7,025 bases of DNA from an uncultured bacterium (GTDB taxonomy: Bacteria > Actinomycetota > Coriobacteriia > Coriobacteriales > Eggerthellaceae): assembly GCA_937890835.1 (NCBI GenBank), contig CALADF010000038.1, positions 1 through 7,025 on the forward strand, written 5' to 3'. This document shows positions 6,236 to 7,025 of this stretch, in pieces. Position numbers and translations under genes: made by a program. The notes under the pieces are model-generated. The model was not told where the DNA came from. It saw only the letters and a list, made by a program, of their open reading frames with translations, and searched no databases. Positions within the stretch are counted from its first letter, which is position 1, and each line of letters begins with the position of its first letter.

Positions 6236-6736
6236 TTACAGTTCTGCGGCCTTCTGATCAGCGGCCTCAAGTCTCGAGAGACCGTCGTTGTACTTATCCT
6301 GAATTTCCTTCAAGCGATCGTTGTACGTCGAGTAGTCAAACGGGTGCTCTTCCGTCGCGGAATCGATCTCGGTGTACAGGGCGATGTAGCTGTTAAGTGC
6401 GTCCTTCAGCGCGTTGCAGCCATCGACGTAACCGGTCTGAACGTCTTTCAGAGCCTCGGGCGCCTCGAGAGAGGCGAGCGAATCGAGAACCTTGAAGGCG
6501 TTATCCGCCTGGGTGCGCATGGCAACGGTGTCACCGCGCGAGACTGCGTCTTCGAACCCGCCGAGCCTATCGGAAAGCTCGTCGATCGAGGTGTTGACCG
6601 ACGACATGTACTGACGGTTGGCGGCCTGCTCCTCAGATGCCGCGCTCGTCTGCTGGGCGCACCCGCCGAAGAACGCGATCATCATGACGCCGGCGCACAA
6701 TGCCAAGACGATGCGCGCGATCTTGCTTCGTTTCAT
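6236..6736 (-). CDS. Small helical lipoprotein, function unknown
   Basis: The 166-aa protein starts with MKRSK, then a hydrophobic stretch (about residues 8-23) and a lipobox-like F-G-G-C with the lipid-accepting Cys at residue 26, as expected for a type II signal peptide. The ATG at 6736 is chosen because AGGAG (6741-6745) lies 4 bases upstream; the longer form starting nine codons earlier would bury the signal peptide. The mature part (about 140 residues) is Ala/Asp/Glu/Leu-rich, has no Cys, and looks almost entirely alpha-helical, with stretches around 45-65, 70-90, 98-125 and 138-166 suggesting a small helical bundle on the outer face of the membrane. I do not recognise the family. The TAA stop touches the ATG of the U32 gene with no gap, so the two are almost certainly cotranscribed and probably translationally coupled. 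Whether they work together is unknown. Confidence 0.85.
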   Translation of the reverse strand: MKRSKIARIVLALCAGVMMIAFFGGCAQQTSAASEEQAANRQYMSSVNTSIDELSDRLGGFEDAVSRGDTVAMRTQADNAFKVLDSLASLEAPEALKDVQTGYVDGCNALKDALNSYIALYTEIDSATEEHPFDYSTYNDRLKEIQDKYNDGLSRLEAADQKAAEL

Positions 6737-6825
6737 AACACTCCTAACGTGCCTCGAAAGCACTTGACCTTAAACGCGTTGGAACCATGGCGCTCGTCAA
6801 GACCGCCAAGTCCTTCGAGCGCAAT

Positions 6826-6854
6826 ATCATACCGGCAGCTGAACAGGGGCTGAA
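6826..6854 (-). promoter_or_regulatory. Candidate housekeeping promoter for the lipoprotein-U32 unit
   Basis: On the minus strand there is a -10 box TATGAT (6826-6831, 5 of 6 matches to consensus) and a weak -35 box TTCAGC (6849-6854), separated by exactly 17 bases. The predicted start is near 6819, giving a leader of about 80 bases before the lipoprotein ATG. It is the best sigma-A-like pair in the 183-base gap, but the -35 box is poor. Confidence 0.45.
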
Positions 6855-6919
6855 CCATCGTCATCGTATCGCGACAACTACACCGCAAGATCAAACGACC
6901 CGCACGGCAAGAGACCCCG

Positions 6920-7024
6920 TCATGCAGCTCGGGCCTCGCGCATCGCACGGTCACCGCCCCCGGAGGGGCTGCCGCCCCCGGTCTCGCCCCCGCTTCCGGC
7001 ATCGCCGCCCCCGGTCTCGCCCCC
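6920..7024 (-). CDS. C-terminal tail of a Gly-rich protein (partial, enters from the right edge)
   Basis: This is an open minus-strand frame with no start inside the window, running from the right edge to a TGA stop at 6920-6922 (34 codons). It begins with two in-frame copies of an 11-residue unit, GGETGGGDAGS and then GGETGGGSPSG, and ends GGGDRAMREARAA. The repeat period is 33 bases, a multiple of three, which favours real coding over a random GC-rich repeat. Gly/Ser/Glu/Thr tails of this kind are usually flexible, disordered C-terminal extensions or linkers. Nothing in the visible part identifies the protein's function. The stop lies 183 bases before the lipoprotein start on the same strand, and a separate promoter candidate sits in between. 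Confidence is moderate because only a low-complexity tail is visible. Confidence 0.5.
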   Translation of the reverse strand, partial: GGETGGGDAGSGGETGGGSPSGGGDRAMREARAA

Positions 7025-7025
7025 G
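6971..7025. repeat. 22-bp direct repeat, two copies 33 bp apart
   Basis: Positions 6971-6992 and 7004-7025 are identical over 22 bases, separated by 11 bases. The second copy reaches the window edge, so the array probably continues beyond it. The repeat encodes the GGETGGG units of the Gly-rich tail on the minus strand and carries runs of five G on that strand. Confidence 0.85.

Noticed and set aside
6770..6800. TTGACG (minus strand, 6795-6800) as the -35 box of the lipoprotein promoter
   Set aside because: No acceptable -10 box lies 16-18 bases downstream; the TATGAT candidate further upstream fits better.

Overview
The window is GC-rich. Every well-supported gene lies on the minus strand, so transcription runs from right to left. 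Gene style points to a Gram-positive, high-GC anaerobe, most likely an actinobacterium of class Coriobacteriia (Eggerthella/Slackia type). The clues are strong AGGAG-type ribosome sites, a lipoprotein, a KMSKS-type (subfamily 2) tyrosyl-tRNA synthetase, a long U32 'peptidase', and an ECF sigma factor paired with an RsgI-like anti-sigma factor. The taxonomic call is an inference from protein style, not a database match.

Layout from right to left, in the direction of transcription. The right edge carries the last 34 codons of a Gly-rich protein with an in-frame 11-residue repeat (6920-7024). After a short promoter region comes a two-gene unit: a 166-aa lipoprotein (6236-6736) whose stop codon directly abuts the start of an 843-aa U32-family protein (3704-6235). 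U32 proteins are now linked to RNA hydroxylation or other Fe-S chemistry rather than only to proteolysis. Next is tyrS (2420-3631), with its own extended -10 promoter and a strong hairpin downstream.

Between tyrS and the next operon is a gene-free stretch of about 420 bases (1998-2419). It holds the tyrS hairpin, a degenerate tandem array with a 17-base period (about 2093-2327), an A/T block and a perfect 12-bp palindrome that overlaps a candidate ECF-type promoter. That promoter would drive a compact three-gene operon: a 111-aa secreted Cys-rich protein with an Asp-rich calcium-loop motif (1662-1997), an ECF sigma factor (1147-1635), and a membrane-spanning RsgI-like anti-sigma factor (197-1150) joined to the sigma gene by an ATGA overlap. 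The likely logic is a cell-surface signalling switch: the anti-sigma factor holds the sigma factor at the membrane, an outside signal releases it, and the sigma factor then drives its own operon including the secreted protein.

The left edge (1-196) contains three small hairpins beyond the anti-sigma stop codon and a block dense in G-runs on the plus strand. That block may be the tail of another Gly-rich gene or may be non-coding. The most unusual items are the 17-base array upstream of the signalling operon and the sigma/anti-sigma/secreted-protein cassette itself.
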